NCBI GenBank assembly: GCA_025997595.1
Contig: BNUU01000006.1
Location: forward strand, 8,388 to 72,387
Reading direction: 5' to 3'
Origin: Spirochaetia bacterium
GTDB taxonomy: Bacteria; Spirochaetota; Spirochaetia; Treponematales; Breznakiellaceae
DNA length: 64,000 nucleotides
The position numbers were made by a program, and so were the translations under genes. Shown one piece after another: positions 39,520 to 49,028 of this stretch. The notes beneath the pieces were generated by a model that saw only the letters and a program-made list of their open reading frames with translations, was not told the DNA's origin and did not search any database. Every line of letters begins with the position of its first letter. Positions within the stretch are counted from its first letter, which is position 1.

Positions 39520-40518
39520 ATGGCAGTAACAAAGGAACATGAAGGAAGGGTCATCGTTTTTACCACCGGTGGGACAATCGCCATGGCAAACGACAGCGAA
39601 AAGGGGGGATCGGTTCCCGTGGTTACCGGTCAGGATCTGATAAGATCCGTACCGCCCCTGGCTGCGGTCTGTGATGTGGAGGTGCGGGAATTCGCCAATA
39701 TTCCAAGCGGGCACATGACCTTTGAACTGATGAAAAAGCTGGGGGATCAGATTGATGAGGCCCTGGAAGCGGAGGATGTATTGGGCGCGGTGGTAACCCA
39801 CGGCACCGACACCCTGGAAGAAACCGCCTATTTTCTGGACCTTTACCTGAAAACCAAAAAACCGGTCTGCTGCACCGCCGCCATGCGGAACGCCGAGGAA
39901 GTAAGCGCCGACGGCCCCATCAATATCCTTTCTGCGGTACGCACCGCCTCGGCGGACGAAGCAACGGACATGGGCGTATTTGTGGTATTAAACGAACAAA
40001 TACAGGCCGCGCGGGAGGTGACCAAGACCCATTCCGGTAATGTGGCCACCTTCGACTCGCCATTTTGGGGGCCCCTGGGCTATGTGGACGAGGACCGGAT
40101 CATTTTCAGGCGCGTCAACCTGAAGCCCCTGAAAATACATCCCCCCCGGATCGAGAACGATATTCACCTGATAAAAACCCACACCGGCATTGATGATTTT
40201 TTCTTTAACTGCCTGATCCAAAAAAAGGCAAAGGGGATTGTGGTGGAAGGATTGGGCCGGGGCAATGTTCCGCCCAAAGCCATGGAGGGCATCAAAAATG
40301 CGGTAAAGGCCGGAATACCCGTCGTCATAGCGACCCGCTGCCTCGGCGGACGGGTGGCGCCGGTCTATGCCTATGAAGGCGGGATCGTTCAGGTACTGGC
40401 CGCGGGGGCAGTCTCCGCAGGGGAACTGAACGGCCAAAAGGCCCGGATCAAACTGGGGCTCGTGCTGGGCCTGAACCCAACGCCAAAAGATATTTCTGTC
40501 TATTTTGACAATCCATGA
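39520..40518 (+). CDS. L-asparaginase (asparaginase/glutaminase family)
   Basis: Hydrolyses asparagine to aspartate and ammonia. 332 aa without signal peptide, so cytoplasmic. Both active-site threonine motifs are present: VFTTGGTIAMAND near the N-terminus and VVTHGTDTLEETAYFLDL near residue 90. AAGGAG precedes ATG 39520. The stop overlaps the next gene as ATGA. Fits the local Asp/Glu theme of racemase, symporters and glutamate dehydrogenase. Confidence 0.93.
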   Translation: MAVTKEHEGRVIVFTTGGTIAMANDSEKGGSVPVVTGQDLIRSVPPLAAVCDVEVREFANIPSGHMTFELMKKLGDQIDEALEAEDVLGAVVTHGTDTLEETAYFLDLYLKTKKPVCCTAAMRNAEEVSADGPINILSAVRTASADEATDMGVFVVLNEQIQAAREVTKTHSGNVATFDSPFWGPLGYVDEDRIIFRRVNLKPLKIHPPRIENDIHLIKTHTGIDDFFFNCLIQKKAKGIVVEGLGRGNVPPKAMEGIKNAVKAGIPVVIATRCLGGRVAPVYAYEGGIVQVLAAGAVSAGELNGQKARIKLGLVLGLNPTPKDISVYFDNP

Positions 40519-41756
40519 CTATTCGTCCAAGTAACGCAAAAAAGGGGATCATGGCCATAGCGGGCCATGCGGGGAGCGGTCACTGCCATAGCCACAGCCA
40601 GTATTTGCAGGATGATTCCGGCGGGCTTGCCGCAGTGTTGGCCCTGTTTCAGGAAGCGGCAAATATTTCCCTGACCATCAAGGAAATTCAGGTGACCCCC
40701 GGTATTGCCGGTTCCATACGGGTGGAAACCATGTCCGGCGGCGTCGGGGTCTGCGCTCCCCGGCGGGGCATAACCCTGCAGGAAGCGCGGCTTGCCAAGG
40801 GTCTTGAGGGCCGGGATGCAATCCGTACCCAGGCCCTGGTCATGGAAGCTTTCGGACGGGTTTACGGGCAGGGGGTACATGAAACTCCGGTTGCCCTGCA
40901 AACAGCCATAGCTAACGCGGCGATGGACAGTTTTTGCAAAAATTTTCCGGAACAATTCATCGGTGCAGAAGAAAACACCCCCCACGGCCATGGGCGGATA
41001 GCCGGAACCGTGCTTGATTTTGACGGCGCCCCTGTTTCAGTCCTGGCCACCGTCAATGGCACGGACAACGGAACCGGGCCGGTAGAGGATCTGGAAGGAA
41101 ACGTCTTTGGGGGCTCAAAAAAAATCCCCATGCGGGCCCTTGGGATGGATACGCTTCCCACTATAGTAATCGAAGGCAAGGTTTATTCCCCCGGCTTTTC
41201 CGATTCCGCAGAGGCCCCCTATTTCCTGGTCCGCGCCGATCCCCGTGATGATAATCCTGTGGTGGGCAATGCCCTTATCCTGGCGGGGAAGGCCCTGGGG
41301 TATCCCATCCGCCTTCGGGATGACGTTTTACGGCGCATCCCCGGTGCACTGGAAAAAAGTACCCGGGCCCTGGGAGACGCCATTATCGCCGGGGGAACGG
41401 AACTGAAACAGGCCCGTTTTTCCCACGAAAAAGTTGCGGCCCTGGCCAAACTTGCCGCCCTGATCAGCGAGGACGGGGCGGGGATCAGCTTCATGTCCGA
41501 CAGGCTGCATGAAATTGTCGGCGGCGTGGGGCTCATGCCCGGTACCGCGGCGGTACTCAGCCTCATTGTTCCCAAGGCATACCGTGACCGCTATGTATTC
41601 CCCGCCCTGACGGAAGATGATCTGCCGCGTTATGTAAATATCATCAAGACCGCAGTCAGGGAACTGCGTCCCCTGCTGCCCGAAGCTGAAGCCCACCTTA
41701 AGGCCCACGCATGGCAGGGCGATCTCGACAGCCTGCTCAGTATCAGCAATACCTAA
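40515..41756 (+). CDS. Conserved-looking protein of unknown function, coupled to asparaginase
   Basis: 413 aa; I do not recognise the family. Near the N-terminus is a His-rich stretch GHAGSGHCHSHSQ that could bind metal, followed by the SGGVGVCAPRRGITLQEARLAKGLEGRDAIRTQ region and TPHGHGRIAGTVLDFDGAPVSVLATVNGTDNGTGPVEDLEGN. No signal peptide or membrane helix is apparent. Codon use matches its neighbours and it overlaps the asparaginase stop by four bases, so it is a real gene probably acting in the same amino-acid pathway. A metal-dependent hydrolase or racemase-like role is speculation. Confidence 0.75.
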   Translation: MTIRPSNAKKGIMAIAGHAGSGHCHSHSQYLQDDSGGLAAVLALFQEAANISLTIKEIQVTPGIAGSIRVETMSGGVGVCAPRRGITLQEARLAKGLEGRDAIRTQALVMEAFGRVYGQGVHETPVALQTAIANAAMDSFCKNFPEQFIGAEENTPHGHGRIAGTVLDFDGAPVSVLATVNGTDNGTGPVEDLEGNVFGGSKKIPMRALGMDTLPTIVIEGKVYSPGFSDSAEAPYFLVRADPRDDNPVVGNALILAGKALGYPIRLRDDVLRRIPGALEKSTRALGDAIIAGGTELKQARFSHEKVAALAKLAALISEDGAGISFMSDRLHEIVGGVGLMPGTAAVLSLIVPKAYRDRYVFPALTEDDLPRYVNIIKTAVRELRPLLPEAEAHLKAHAWQGDLDSLLSISNT

Positions 41757-41761
41757 AAAAG

Positions 41762-41799
41762 GGGAGTTTCTTCAAAACATCAGTTTTGAAGAAACTCCC
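41762..41799. terminator. Perfect 17-bp hairpin between convergent genes
   Basis: Arms GGGAGTTTCTTCAAAAC (41762-41778) and GTTTTGAAGAAACTCCC (41783-41799) with a 4-base loop, preceded by an A run. Placed between the unknown gene (+) and the symporter (-), suited to bidirectional termination. Confidence 0.75.
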
Positions 41800-41826
41800 T
41801 GCCTGTTTCAGAAAGACGCCTCAGAC

Positions 41827-43089
41827 TTAGGTTATTGCGCCCTTCTTTGCGTTGAAGGTTTCCCTGTCCAGGTCACCCAACACGGCGGCGGTGGTTACCA
41901 TACCAACGGTGTCACCGGTGATGTTCAACATGGTATTGGGCATATCGATCAAACGATAAATACCGGCAATCCAGGGTACGATGGTCAGGGGCAGCCCCAT
42001 GGTCTGCATCATAATTGCGGACATCATAATACCGCCGCCGGGAACACCGGCCACACCCGCAGCCATGATAACCCCCAGCAGGATGATAACCACTAACTGA
42101 CCGGCCCCCAGGTGAATACCGAATAACTGGGCTGCAAAAATAGCGTAGATGGGCATTTCCGCACAGCAGGCCTGCATGTTGATCGTCGCAGCAGGGGGCG
42201 CCAGAAGGTCCACGGTTTCGTTGGGAACACCGGCCCGTTCCTTGGTGCACTTCATGGTTAAGGGCAGGGTAGCGCTGGAACTACAGGTGGAAAAGGCCAG
42301 TAACATGGCGGGATAAATGTTCTGGTAATGCTTTAGCGGGTTTACCTTGGCGATAAACTTGAGGAGCAGGGGGAAGACCACAATCAGCAGCGTGGCATAG
42401 GAGGCATACTGGGTGAGCAGCATCTTGCCAAGACCCACCAATACTTCCTGTCCCAGGGTACCGGTTACATCCGCCATAAGACAAAAAACGCCGAGGGGGG
42501 CAAAGCCCATGACAATCTCGACGATCCGGATCATCACCGTATTACCGCCGACGAAAAATTTGACCAGCCCTTCCTTGGCTTTGACCGTATCGTGAAGCAG
42601 GGCGATGGCGATACCCATGAAAAGGGCAAAAACAATTACCTGCAGGATGTTAAACTGGGCAAAGGAGGCTCCCACATTGTCGGGGACCCAACGGACCAGA
42701 CTCTCAATAATACTGACCCCCGCTGTGGAGTACTCCCCTCCCCCGGATAAATCTATCCCAATCCCGGGCTTAATAATATACGCCCAGGCAATACCGCAAA
42801 GAGCGGCCAGGACGGAAGCCATGGCCCAGAAAGCCACAAAGGTTCCCCCAATTTTTCGAAGACTCCGCAGGTCGGCGACACCGGACACCCCGGAAACAAT
42901 GGAAAAGAAGATAAGCGGAAGGATCGTCATCTTCAAAAGACGGATAAAGACCTCACCAATAGGGCCCGTTACCTGCCCCCATGCAGCCTGGCTGCCCTTA
43001 AAAATAAACCCAAGACCGGCGCCAAGCACCATGGCCAACAATATCTTTGTTGCCAATCCAATTTTTATTTTCTTTTTTGCATCTGACAT
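41827..43089 (-). CDS. Dicarboxylate/amino acid:cation symporter with altered cation motif
   Basis: 420 aa DAACS-family transporter, GGAGG before ATG 43089. The serine-rich re-entrant loop is present (TCSSSATLPLTMKCT). The usual NMDGTA motif, which helps bind the cation and substrate, reads NMQACCAEMPIYAIFAAQ. This is a marked change, suggesting a different ligand or coupling ion. The later GVAGVPGGGIMMSAIMMQTMGLP is conserved. Lies downstream of glutamate dehydrogenase in the same direction. Confidence 0.92.
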   Translation of the reverse strand: MSDAKKKIKIGLATKILLAMVLGAGLGFIFKGSQAAWGQVTGPIGEVFIRLLKMTILPLIFFSIVSGVSGVADLRSLRKIGGTFVAFWAMASVLAALCGIAWAYIIKPGIGIDLSGGGEYSTAGVSIIESLVRWVPDNVGASFAQFNILQVIVFALFMGIAIALLHDTVKAKEGLVKFFVGGNTVMIRIVEIVMGFAPLGVFCLMADVTGTLGQEVLVGLGKMLLTQYASYATLLIVVFPLLLKFIAKVNPLKHYQNIYPAMLLAFSTCSSSATLPLTMKCTKERAGVPNETVDLLAPPAATINMQACCAEMPIYAIFAAQLFGIHLGAGQLVVIILLGVIMAAGVAGVPGGGIMMSAIMMQTMGLPLTIVPWIAGIYRLIDMPNTMLNITGDTVGMVTTAAVLGDLDRETFNAKKGAIT

Positions 43090-43162
43090 AGAAACCTCCA
43101 GAATTTTTAGGTCGAATTACATCGACCTCATGACAATATCTTCGTTTAATCCGTACTACCCG

Positions 43163-44416
43163 TCAAGGGAATACTCCACGGGCCTTCTTCGCCCTGACCA
43201 GCTTGGAAATAGCCACCATATAGGCGGCAATGCGGAAGGATACGGATTTTTCGTTCACGATTGCCTCCACATCTTTGAAGCTGCGGACCATGATCTTTTC
43301 CAGGGTCGCGTTGATCTGCTCTTCTTCCCAGGTAAGTTCCTGAATGTTCTGAACCCACTCGAAGTAGGAAACCACCACGCCCCCGGCGTTTGCCAGAATG
43401 TCGGGAATACTCGGGATGCCCCGTTTTGCCAAAATCTCATCGGCTTCCACCGTGACAGGCCCGTTGGCGCCTTCCACAACCAGTTTTGCCTTTACGGCCC
43501 CGGCATTTTCCGCGGTAAGCTGGTTTTGAAGGGCGCAGGGGACAAGAACGTCACATTCGCAGGCTAAAAGTTCCGCATTGGTGATCTTTTTTACGCCCGG
43601 CGCAGTATAGCCCTCCAGGGATTGTTTGTGGCCGGCAAGATAGGTCAGTATGGCCGGAATATCAAGGCCATCGGGGTTGTAGCACCCCCCATTCACATCG
43701 CTCACCCCCACTATTTTATGTCCCATCTCGTGGAGCAGTTTTGCGCTGATGCTGCCCACGTTGCCCATGCCCTGTATGGCGATTTTTACCTTGCCGTCCA
43801 TCTTAAAGTGCCTCAGCGCCTCACGGGTGACGAAACTTACCCCGCGGCCGGTTGCTTCGGGGCGGCCCAGGGAACCGCCGATATCCACGGACTTCCCGGT
43901 AACAACCCCGGGAATGGCATAGCCGTGGAGCATACTGTAGGTGTCCATGATCCAGCCCATGATCTCCGCATTGGTGTTCACGTCCGGGGCGGGGATGTCC
44001 TTTTCCGGGCCGATAATGGGCATAATCGCCGTGGTAAAGCGCCGGGTCATCCGTTCCAGTTCACCCCTGGAGAGTTTTGCGGGATCAACCTTTACCGCGC
44101 CCTTGGCGCCGCCGTAGGGAATATTCACCACCGCGCACTTAAAGGTCATCCAGGCGGCCAGGGCCTTTACTTCATCAATATCAACATGGGGATGGTAGCG
44201 GATACCGCCCTTACAGGGACCACGGGAACTGGAATGCTGCACCCGGTAGCCCTCAAACACCTGCAGTTCGCCGTTATCCATCTTAACGGGAATGGATACC
44301 TTGAGCTCACGTTCCGGATACTTGAGCGCCTCATAGTCCTTTCTTTCCAGCCCCAGTTTCTGGGCTGCCGATTCCAACACCGACAACATGTTGTCATAGG
44401 GATTGTAATTAGCCAT
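43163..44416 (-). CDS. gdhA: Glutamate dehydrogenase
   Basis: Interconverts glutamate with 2-oxoglutarate and ammonia. 417 aa, the short hexameric class. Substrate domain: GYRVQHSSSRGPCKGGIRYHP, then WMTFKCAVVNIPYGGAKGAV with the catalytic Lys. Nucleotide-binding domain: VKIAIQGMGNVGSISAKLLHEMG. The C-terminal end is NEKSVSFRIAAYMVAISKLV. Start has GGAGGAG upstream. The symporter is downstream and an aminotransferase upstream across a terminator. A different, degraded GDH gene is found at 60348-60437. Confidence 0.95.
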   Translation of the reverse strand: MANYNPYDNMLSVLESAAQKLGLERKDYEALKYPERELKVSIPVKMDNGELQVFEGYRVQHSSSRGPCKGGIRYHPHVDIDEVKALAAWMTFKCAVVNIPYGGAKGAVKVDPAKLSRGELERMTRRFTTAIMPIIGPEKDIPAPDVNTNAEIMGWIMDTYSMLHGYAIPGVVTGKSVDIGGSLGRPEATGRGVSFVTREALRHFKMDGKVKIAIQGMGNVGSISAKLLHEMGHKIVGVSDVNGGCYNPDGLDIPAILTYLAGHKQSLEGYTAPGVKKITNAELLACECDVLVPCALQNQLTAENAGAVKAKLVVEGANGPVTVEADEILAKRGIPSIPDILANAGGVVVSYFEWVQNIQELTWEEEQINATLEKIMVRSFKDVEAIVNEKSVSFRIAAYMVAISKLVRAKKARGVFP

Positions 44417-44446
44417 ACCTTACTCCTCCAATAATGATGATAAAAA

Positions 44447-44472
44447 TACGGGTTTTCAAAAGAAAACCCGTA
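44447..44472 (-). terminator. Rho-independent terminator after the aminotransferase gene
   Basis: Minus-strand stem TACGGGTTTTC / GAAAACCCGTA with a 4-base loop followed by TTTTTAT. It separates the aminotransferase from gdhA, 20 bases after the aminotransferase stop. Confidence 0.8.
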
Positions 44473-44492
44473 ATAGTAAACCGTGTATTGTT

Positions 44493-45782
44493 TTACATCT
44501 CCGCCGCTGTTTTGTAGATAGTACCGAATATTTCCGGAATCTGCACCTCCTCCAGGGGAGAAAAGGCCACCCTGAATATTCCCGATCCCAAGGCTATGGT
44601 TCCTATGGCGCAATCCGTAAGGAGCCGTTTCCGCAGGGCCTCCGCGTCTATGCCCTTGCAGCGGAAACTCATGAAGTAGCCTGAGTTAAAGGGCATGGGG
44701 ATCAGTTTGGGGTGATCCGGGTTCTTCTTGAGAAAATCCTTAACCGCCCGGTAACGTCCCCGGAGCAGCTCAAAGTTGGCCTTTTTCTCACCGGCGGAGC
44801 GGGGATCGGAAAGGGATTTGATGAGCAGGTACTGGGCCGGGGTATTGGAGCAGGACACGGATGAACGGATGGTCCCCATGAGTTTTTTACCCAGAGCGTC
44901 ATAGTGTTCCGGCTTTAAACCGGGGCAGCCGAAGGTGACAAAGGCAGTCCGCAGCCCCCAGGCAAAATCTTCCTTGGTGGGGCCGTCGATCTTGATCGCC
45001 AGAACCCGCTCGTGGAGGACCGAAAGCCGGCCAAAGAGGGATTCCCTGTAGATATCGTCCTCAAAGAAAAGCCCGAAATAGGCGTCGTCGCAGATCACCA
45101 GCACATCCGCGCCCCCTTCGGCAGCCTCCCGGATGAGGTTCACCAGTGCCTCTGCTTCGGCCTTGGTGGGGGAATAGCCTGCGGGGTTGTTGGGGAAGTT
45201 GAGGATGATCCGCACGGACCCGGTCTTGGCTTCCTCCCGCACCGCCTTGCCGATGGCGTCAATGTCCAGCCCCGGACCGTTTCCCAGGAAGGGAACCAGC
45301 CGGATTTTGGCGTCCCGGCGGTCCTCAAAGATAAGGCTGTAATTGTCCCAGCAGGGATCGCTGGCAATAAGGGTGGCGCCGGGGCCGAAAAAAAGATCCG
45401 CCGTGTAGGATATCCCGGCGGAAAGTCCGGGAACCACCGCCGGCAGGCTTATACTGTCCGGCTTTATGGAAGGATTTTTTTGGGCTATCGCCTCTTTCCA
45501 TGCCTTGCGGACTTCCTCAACCCCCGCGGTGGGGGCATAGGTAACCGCCTCCTTTGCGCTCAGGGTAGGCATACCCTCCGCAATGGCCGACAGGATCAGC
45601 GGCTCCCCATTATGAAAGGCCATGCCGATGGTGCCGTTTTTGGCCGGGGCAAACTTCTTGGCCTCCGCGCCCTGTGCAATAATCCCCTTGGGAAAATAAA
45701 GGCGGCGGCCAAGATCCGACAGGAGCCGTCCGACAACGGTTCCATCCAGCGCGGTATTAAGTTCATTCGCCAATGTATTCAT
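44493..45782 (-). CDS. PLP-dependent class I/II aminotransferase
   Basis: 429 aa fold-type I enzyme. Visible: YAPTAGVEEVRKAWKEAI, LPAVVPGLSAGISYTADLFF, the NFPNNPAGYSPTKAEAEAL motif, ICDDAYFGLFFEDD with the pyridine-ring Asp, and the PLP Lys in IKIDGPTKEDFAWGLR, followed by a C-terminal carboxylate-binding region near IFRVAFSPLEE. Similar to aromatic/aspartate-type transaminases that use glutamate or 2-oxoglutarate, which fits neighbouring gdhA. No clear ribosome-binding site ahead of ATG 45782. Confidence 0.9.
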   Translation of the reverse strand: MNTLANELNTALDGTVVGRLLSDLGRRLYFPKGIIAQGAEAKKFAPAKNGTIGMAFHNGEPLILSAIAEGMPTLSAKEAVTYAPTAGVEEVRKAWKEAIAQKNPSIKPDSISLPAVVPGLSAGISYTADLFFGPGATLIASDPCWDNYSLIFEDRRDAKIRLVPFLGNGPGLDIDAIGKAVREEAKTGSVRIILNFPNNPAGYSPTKAEAEALVNLIREAAEGGADVLVICDDAYFGLFFEDDIYRESLFGRLSVLHERVLAIKIDGPTKEDFAWGLRTAFVTFGCPGLKPEHYDALGKKLMGTIRSSVSCSNTPAQYLLIKSLSDPRSAGEKKANFELLRGRYRAVKDFLKKNPDHPKLIPMPFNSGYFMSFRCKGIDAEALRKRLLTDCAIGTIALGSGIFRVAFSPLEEVQIPEIFGTIYKTAAEM

Positions 45783-45816
45783 GTTTTTAATACTAAGGCC
45801 GGATATGGGCTAAGTC

Positions 45817-45840
45817 AAGAAAAATAGCGCTATTTTTCTT
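45817..45840. terminator. 24-bp perfect palindrome overlapping the pepD stop
   Basis: AAGAAAAATAGC (45817-45828) and GCTATTTTTCTT (45829-45840) without a loop gap; the pepD stop codon lies inside. Gives a stem followed by a pyrimidine-poor end; probable terminator between pepD and the aminotransferase gene. Confidence 0.55.
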
Positions 45841-47287
45841 TATTCTCCAGTGTCGTTACCAGCAAATTCCAGGTGTTAATGAACGATGCGATTTCGACCC
45901 GTTCATTACTGGTATGGGCTTCAAGGATGGTGGGGCCAAAGGAAACCATATCCAGGTCCGGTTTTTTCAAGGTCATAAGGGCGCATTCCAGACCGCCGTG
46001 TATGGACGCCGCCTCAGGCGCTTTGCCGGTGAGCTTTAAATAGGCCTTTGTACAAAGCTCCCGTAAAGCGGAATCTTTACGGAATTCCCAGGCGGGATAG
46101 CTGCTCGGTACGTTTATGGCTGCCCCCAGTGTTTCTCCAAAATATTGTATCCGGGAAAGGATGTCGTCCATTTTTGAATTAGTATTACTGCGGAGAAAAA
46201 GCGAAAGCACGGCCCTTTCGCCCTTCATTTCCAGTGCGCCCAAATTGCAAGATACGTCCAACACATCCTTCATATATTGGCTAAAGCCCAATACGCCGTT
46301 GGGCAGCAGGAAAATAGCGGCCAGCAAATGACGCAGGGTTTGTATTGAAAGAACCTGCCCGCCCCCGGGGGAAGATTTTTGGAGGGTCAAACTCAAACCA
46401 GGCTCGGACATGCGATACTCTGCCGAAAAAATTTCGTTGATACGGGCCGTCTCCAAAATCATTTTTTCCGCATCCGCCTCTTTAAGCCAAAGCAGGGCGG
46501 AAGCGTCATGGGGGATCACGTTCATCTTGCCGCCGCAAAATAAATCGCCCACCGGCAGTTCGGTTTTTTTACCCAGCAGATCAATGGCCCGCGCTAAAAG
46601 AACGATGGCGTTTGCCCGGTTCCGGTTTATGTCTATGCCGGAATGGCCTCCGGCAAGCCCCTGTATGCGCAGGGTATAGGGGCTTCTGTCCGCAGATGCC
46701 GGAACATAGGTCACCGGCAGTTCCACAAAAATCCGCGTTCCCCCGGCGCAGCTGGTAAACAGTTTCCCCTCTTCGTCGGCGTCGAGGTTGATCATCCGCG
46801 TCCCTTCAAGATCGGATGCATCCAGGGCCGACATACCCTTCATGCCGACTTCTTCGTTGGTGGTAATTACCGCTTCTATGGGGGGATGGGGTATTTTGGC
46901 ATCATCCAGAATCGCCAAAATATAGGACATACCCACCGCATTATCAGCGCCAAGGGTGGTCCGGTCGGCGGTGATATACCCATCTTCTTCCCGCGGGGAA
47001 ATCGGATCATGGAGAAAGTCATGTTTACAGTCCGCGGTTTTTTCACAGACCATATCCATGTGGGCCTGCAGGATAAGCGGCGGCTCCCCCGCATAACCGG
47101 GGGACGCATTTTTTTTAATAACAATATTCAGGGCCTTATCCTGCCTGCACACAAGGCCACGCTCCGCAGCAAAGCGGACAAGATAATCGCTGATCCCTTT
47201 CTCATTGCCGCTTTCCCGGGGAATGGCGCAGATTTGCTGAAAAAAATCATAGAAGCGGAACCCGGTTAAATCTGCCAATGTAGACAT
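45830..47287 (-). CDS. pepD: Aminoacyl-histidine dipeptidase (M20 family, PepD)
   Basis: Zinc dipeptidase that hydrolyses Xaa-His and other dipeptides in the cytoplasm. 485 aa from ATG 47287 (GGAGG upstream; ATG 47302 is less likely). Metal-binding motifs: LILQAHMDMVCEK, TTLGADNAVGMSY and ITTNEEVGMKGMSALD, later LAGGHSGIDINRNRANAI and IHGGLECAL. Follows the OPT transporter gene by 17 bases, so imported oligopeptides would be cut here. Confidence 0.94.
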   Translation of the reverse strand: MSTLADLTGFRFYDFFQQICAIPRESGNEKGISDYLVRFAAERGLVCRQDKALNIVIKKNASPGYAGEPPLILQAHMDMVCEKTADCKHDFLHDPISPREEDGYITADRTTLGADNAVGMSYILAILDDAKIPHPPIEAVITTNEEVGMKGMSALDASDLEGTRMINLDADEEGKLFTSCAGGTRIFVELPVTYVPASADRSPYTLRIQGLAGGHSGIDINRNRANAIVLLARAIDLLGKKTELPVGDLFCGGKMNVIPHDASALLWLKEADAEKMILETARINEIFSAEYRMSEPGLSLTLQKSSPGGGQVLSIQTLRHLLAAIFLLPNGVLGFSQYMKDVLDVSCNLGALEMKGERAVLSLFLRSNTNSKMDDILSRIQYFGETLGAAINVPSSYPAWEFRKDSALRELCTKAYLKLTGKAPEAASIHGGLECALMTLKKPDLDMVSFGPTILEAHTSNERVEIASFINTWNLLVTTLENKEK

Positions 47288-47304
47288 GATAATTGCCTCC
47301 ACTA

Positions 47305-48972
47305 TCAGAATATCCGCTTCTTTATCGTACGGATAGTACCATTCATAAAACTGAATACCGATGATCCGACAATGAACCCTGCGGCGGAAATAGCAAGGGT
47401 GTTCTCGATTTTCTCACCGAAGACCTTCTTAAGAATTACCCGCGCCACAATGGCTGTCAATGCTGCGATACCGCCGAAGGGACTTCCGATCAATAAACCG
47501 GTGGCGAAGAGGACGCCGATTTGTCGCTTTGTGCCGCCAATGGCCTGTATAATACCGCCGACTACCGCGAAGATAAGCAGGTTCTTAAGAATTTCAGGGG
47601 AAGTCCCGGCCTGAATGGTAGCGGCAAATACTTTTGCTGCGGGCGGGATAAGCCCCTCGTTAAAATACCGCTGGTAGGATAAAATCGCCACGATGATGCC
47701 AATCACTACGCCCAAAAATTCCGCGTGGAATTGCTGCCTTCTCCCCTCAAGCTCAAAGACTTTATTTGAGCCCCGCCTGCGCAGGATCCATCCGGTTTTC
47801 AGATCATAACCCATATCGGCAAATGCGGGACCGGTACAAACCTTATACCCAACCAGGAGCGCCAGTGCTACCGGCGGGAAGCGAAGCAGCATACCCAGAA
47901 CCAGGAAAATCAGGGATGTTGCCATGGCGGGAAACCAGCCCGCGTGCATTGCCGCTGTTCCGATCAACAGTTCTGCTATAACCGAAGTAAGTCCGGTGAA
48001 TAAAATCCATAAAATAAACATGGGGATACTCATGGATGAATATACACCGGCTACAATGGCCATGATGATCGCCCCGGCGAGAAAAAGAACGGCCCCCCTC
48101 TGCAATGCCACTCCTGTTTCTTTGGAGCTTTTGGTTGGAACATAGACTTCCTTATCGGCGGTCTGTTCACCGGCGTCTTCTTTCTTGCTTTTCTTTATGA
48201 GCAAAATGCCAAGCTGGATCAGGGCAACAATACCTGCGCCGATCATGATGCCGTGGGGAACATAGAGATCTCCTATTTTGAATCCGAATATTTTTGTGGA
48301 ATATCCGGCGATGAGCAAGCCGATACCAAACATCAAAAGCGCCCAGATATTGCCGATCCAACATACGCCGAAAATATCCATGGGGATTCTAAAGTACTGT
48401 CCCACGGCTCCGGCCACAGAGGTCACCACCAACAGCAGGGATCGCTTTCCGCGGCGCGCCACAGAAATGATGGTCTCGGCGGTGGCGATACCGGCCGGCC
48501 ATGTGCCGCTGGCAGGAAAAGCGGGGGTGTCAAATAACCAGTACATGACCGCAATGTCTATGATAACGCCGATTGAGCAGCCGATTATCATGGGGAGGAT
48601 CAGATCCTTTTCTCCCAAAAACCAAATCGTTCCCAGGGCCAGCATAAAAACATTGCCCGCCGTAAAGGTAGAAGCGGAGATGGAGGTCTCTACCAGGTTT
48701 TGCCGGTGTATGTTCTGAAAATGATTAAACGCCTTGATGGGAATTAAACCGATCATCACCGCAATCAGGGCGCCGATGATGGATGTATTGGCGGAAATAC
48801 CAAGGTTAACCATGAGCTCCATACCGATAATGGCCCCAAGAATGCCCGTAATCAGTATAACAAAAAGCGTGCCCACCTCTTTCAATGTTTGAGGATGGGG
48901 TTTTGCACATTGTTCCTTTAGGAATTCATCAACCTCCGCATCTCCACCCTTGAATTGATTCTCCTGTGACAT
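47305..48972 (-). CDS. OPT-family oligopeptide transporter
   Basis: 555 aa with about 14-16 hydrophobic segments. OPT/YSL character is seen in LVETSISASTFTAGNVFMLALGTIWFLGE, the YWLFDTPAFPASGTWPAGIATAETI block and the C-terminal GTKRQIGVLFATGLLIGSPFGGIAAL. ATG 48972 is preceded by GGGGGAT. Between a peptidase-like gene upstream and pepD downstream, so peptide import is the best guess; a metal-chelate role, as in YSL relatives, is possible. Confidence 0.85.
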   Translation of the reverse strand: MSQENQFKGGDAEVDEFLKEQCAKPHPQTLKEVGTLFVILITGILGAIIGMELMVNLGISANTSIIGALIAVMIGLIPIKAFNHFQNIHRQNLVETSISASTFTAGNVFMLALGTIWFLGEKDLILPMIIGCSIGVIIDIAVMYWLFDTPAFPASGTWPAGIATAETIISVARRGKRSLLLVVTSVAGAVGQYFRIPMDIFGVCWIGNIWALLMFGIGLLIAGYSTKIFGFKIGDLYVPHGIMIGAGIVALIQLGILLIKKSKKEDAGEQTADKEVYVPTKSSKETGVALQRGAVLFLAGAIIMAIVAGVYSSMSIPMFILWILFTGLTSVIAELLIGTAAMHAGWFPAMATSLIFLVLGMLLRFPPVALALLVGYKVCTGPAFADMGYDLKTGWILRRRGSNKVFELEGRRQQFHAEFLGVVIGIIVAILSYQRYFNEGLIPPAAKVFAATIQAGTSPEILKNLLIFAVVGGIIQAIGGTKRQIGVLFATGLLIGSPFGGIAALTAIVARVILKKVFGEKIENTLAISAAGFIVGSSVFSFMNGTIRTIKKRIF

Positions 48973-49028
48973 TTTAATATCCCCCTTCATTTATTTATTT
49001 CCCTCAAAAAAGAGAAAAATATAAAACT

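Noticed and set aside
43109..43128. AGGTCGA/TCGACCT hairpin upstream of the second symporter gene
   Set aside because: No U-tract follows in the direction of transcription and no regulator site is recognisable, so a functional call is not supported.
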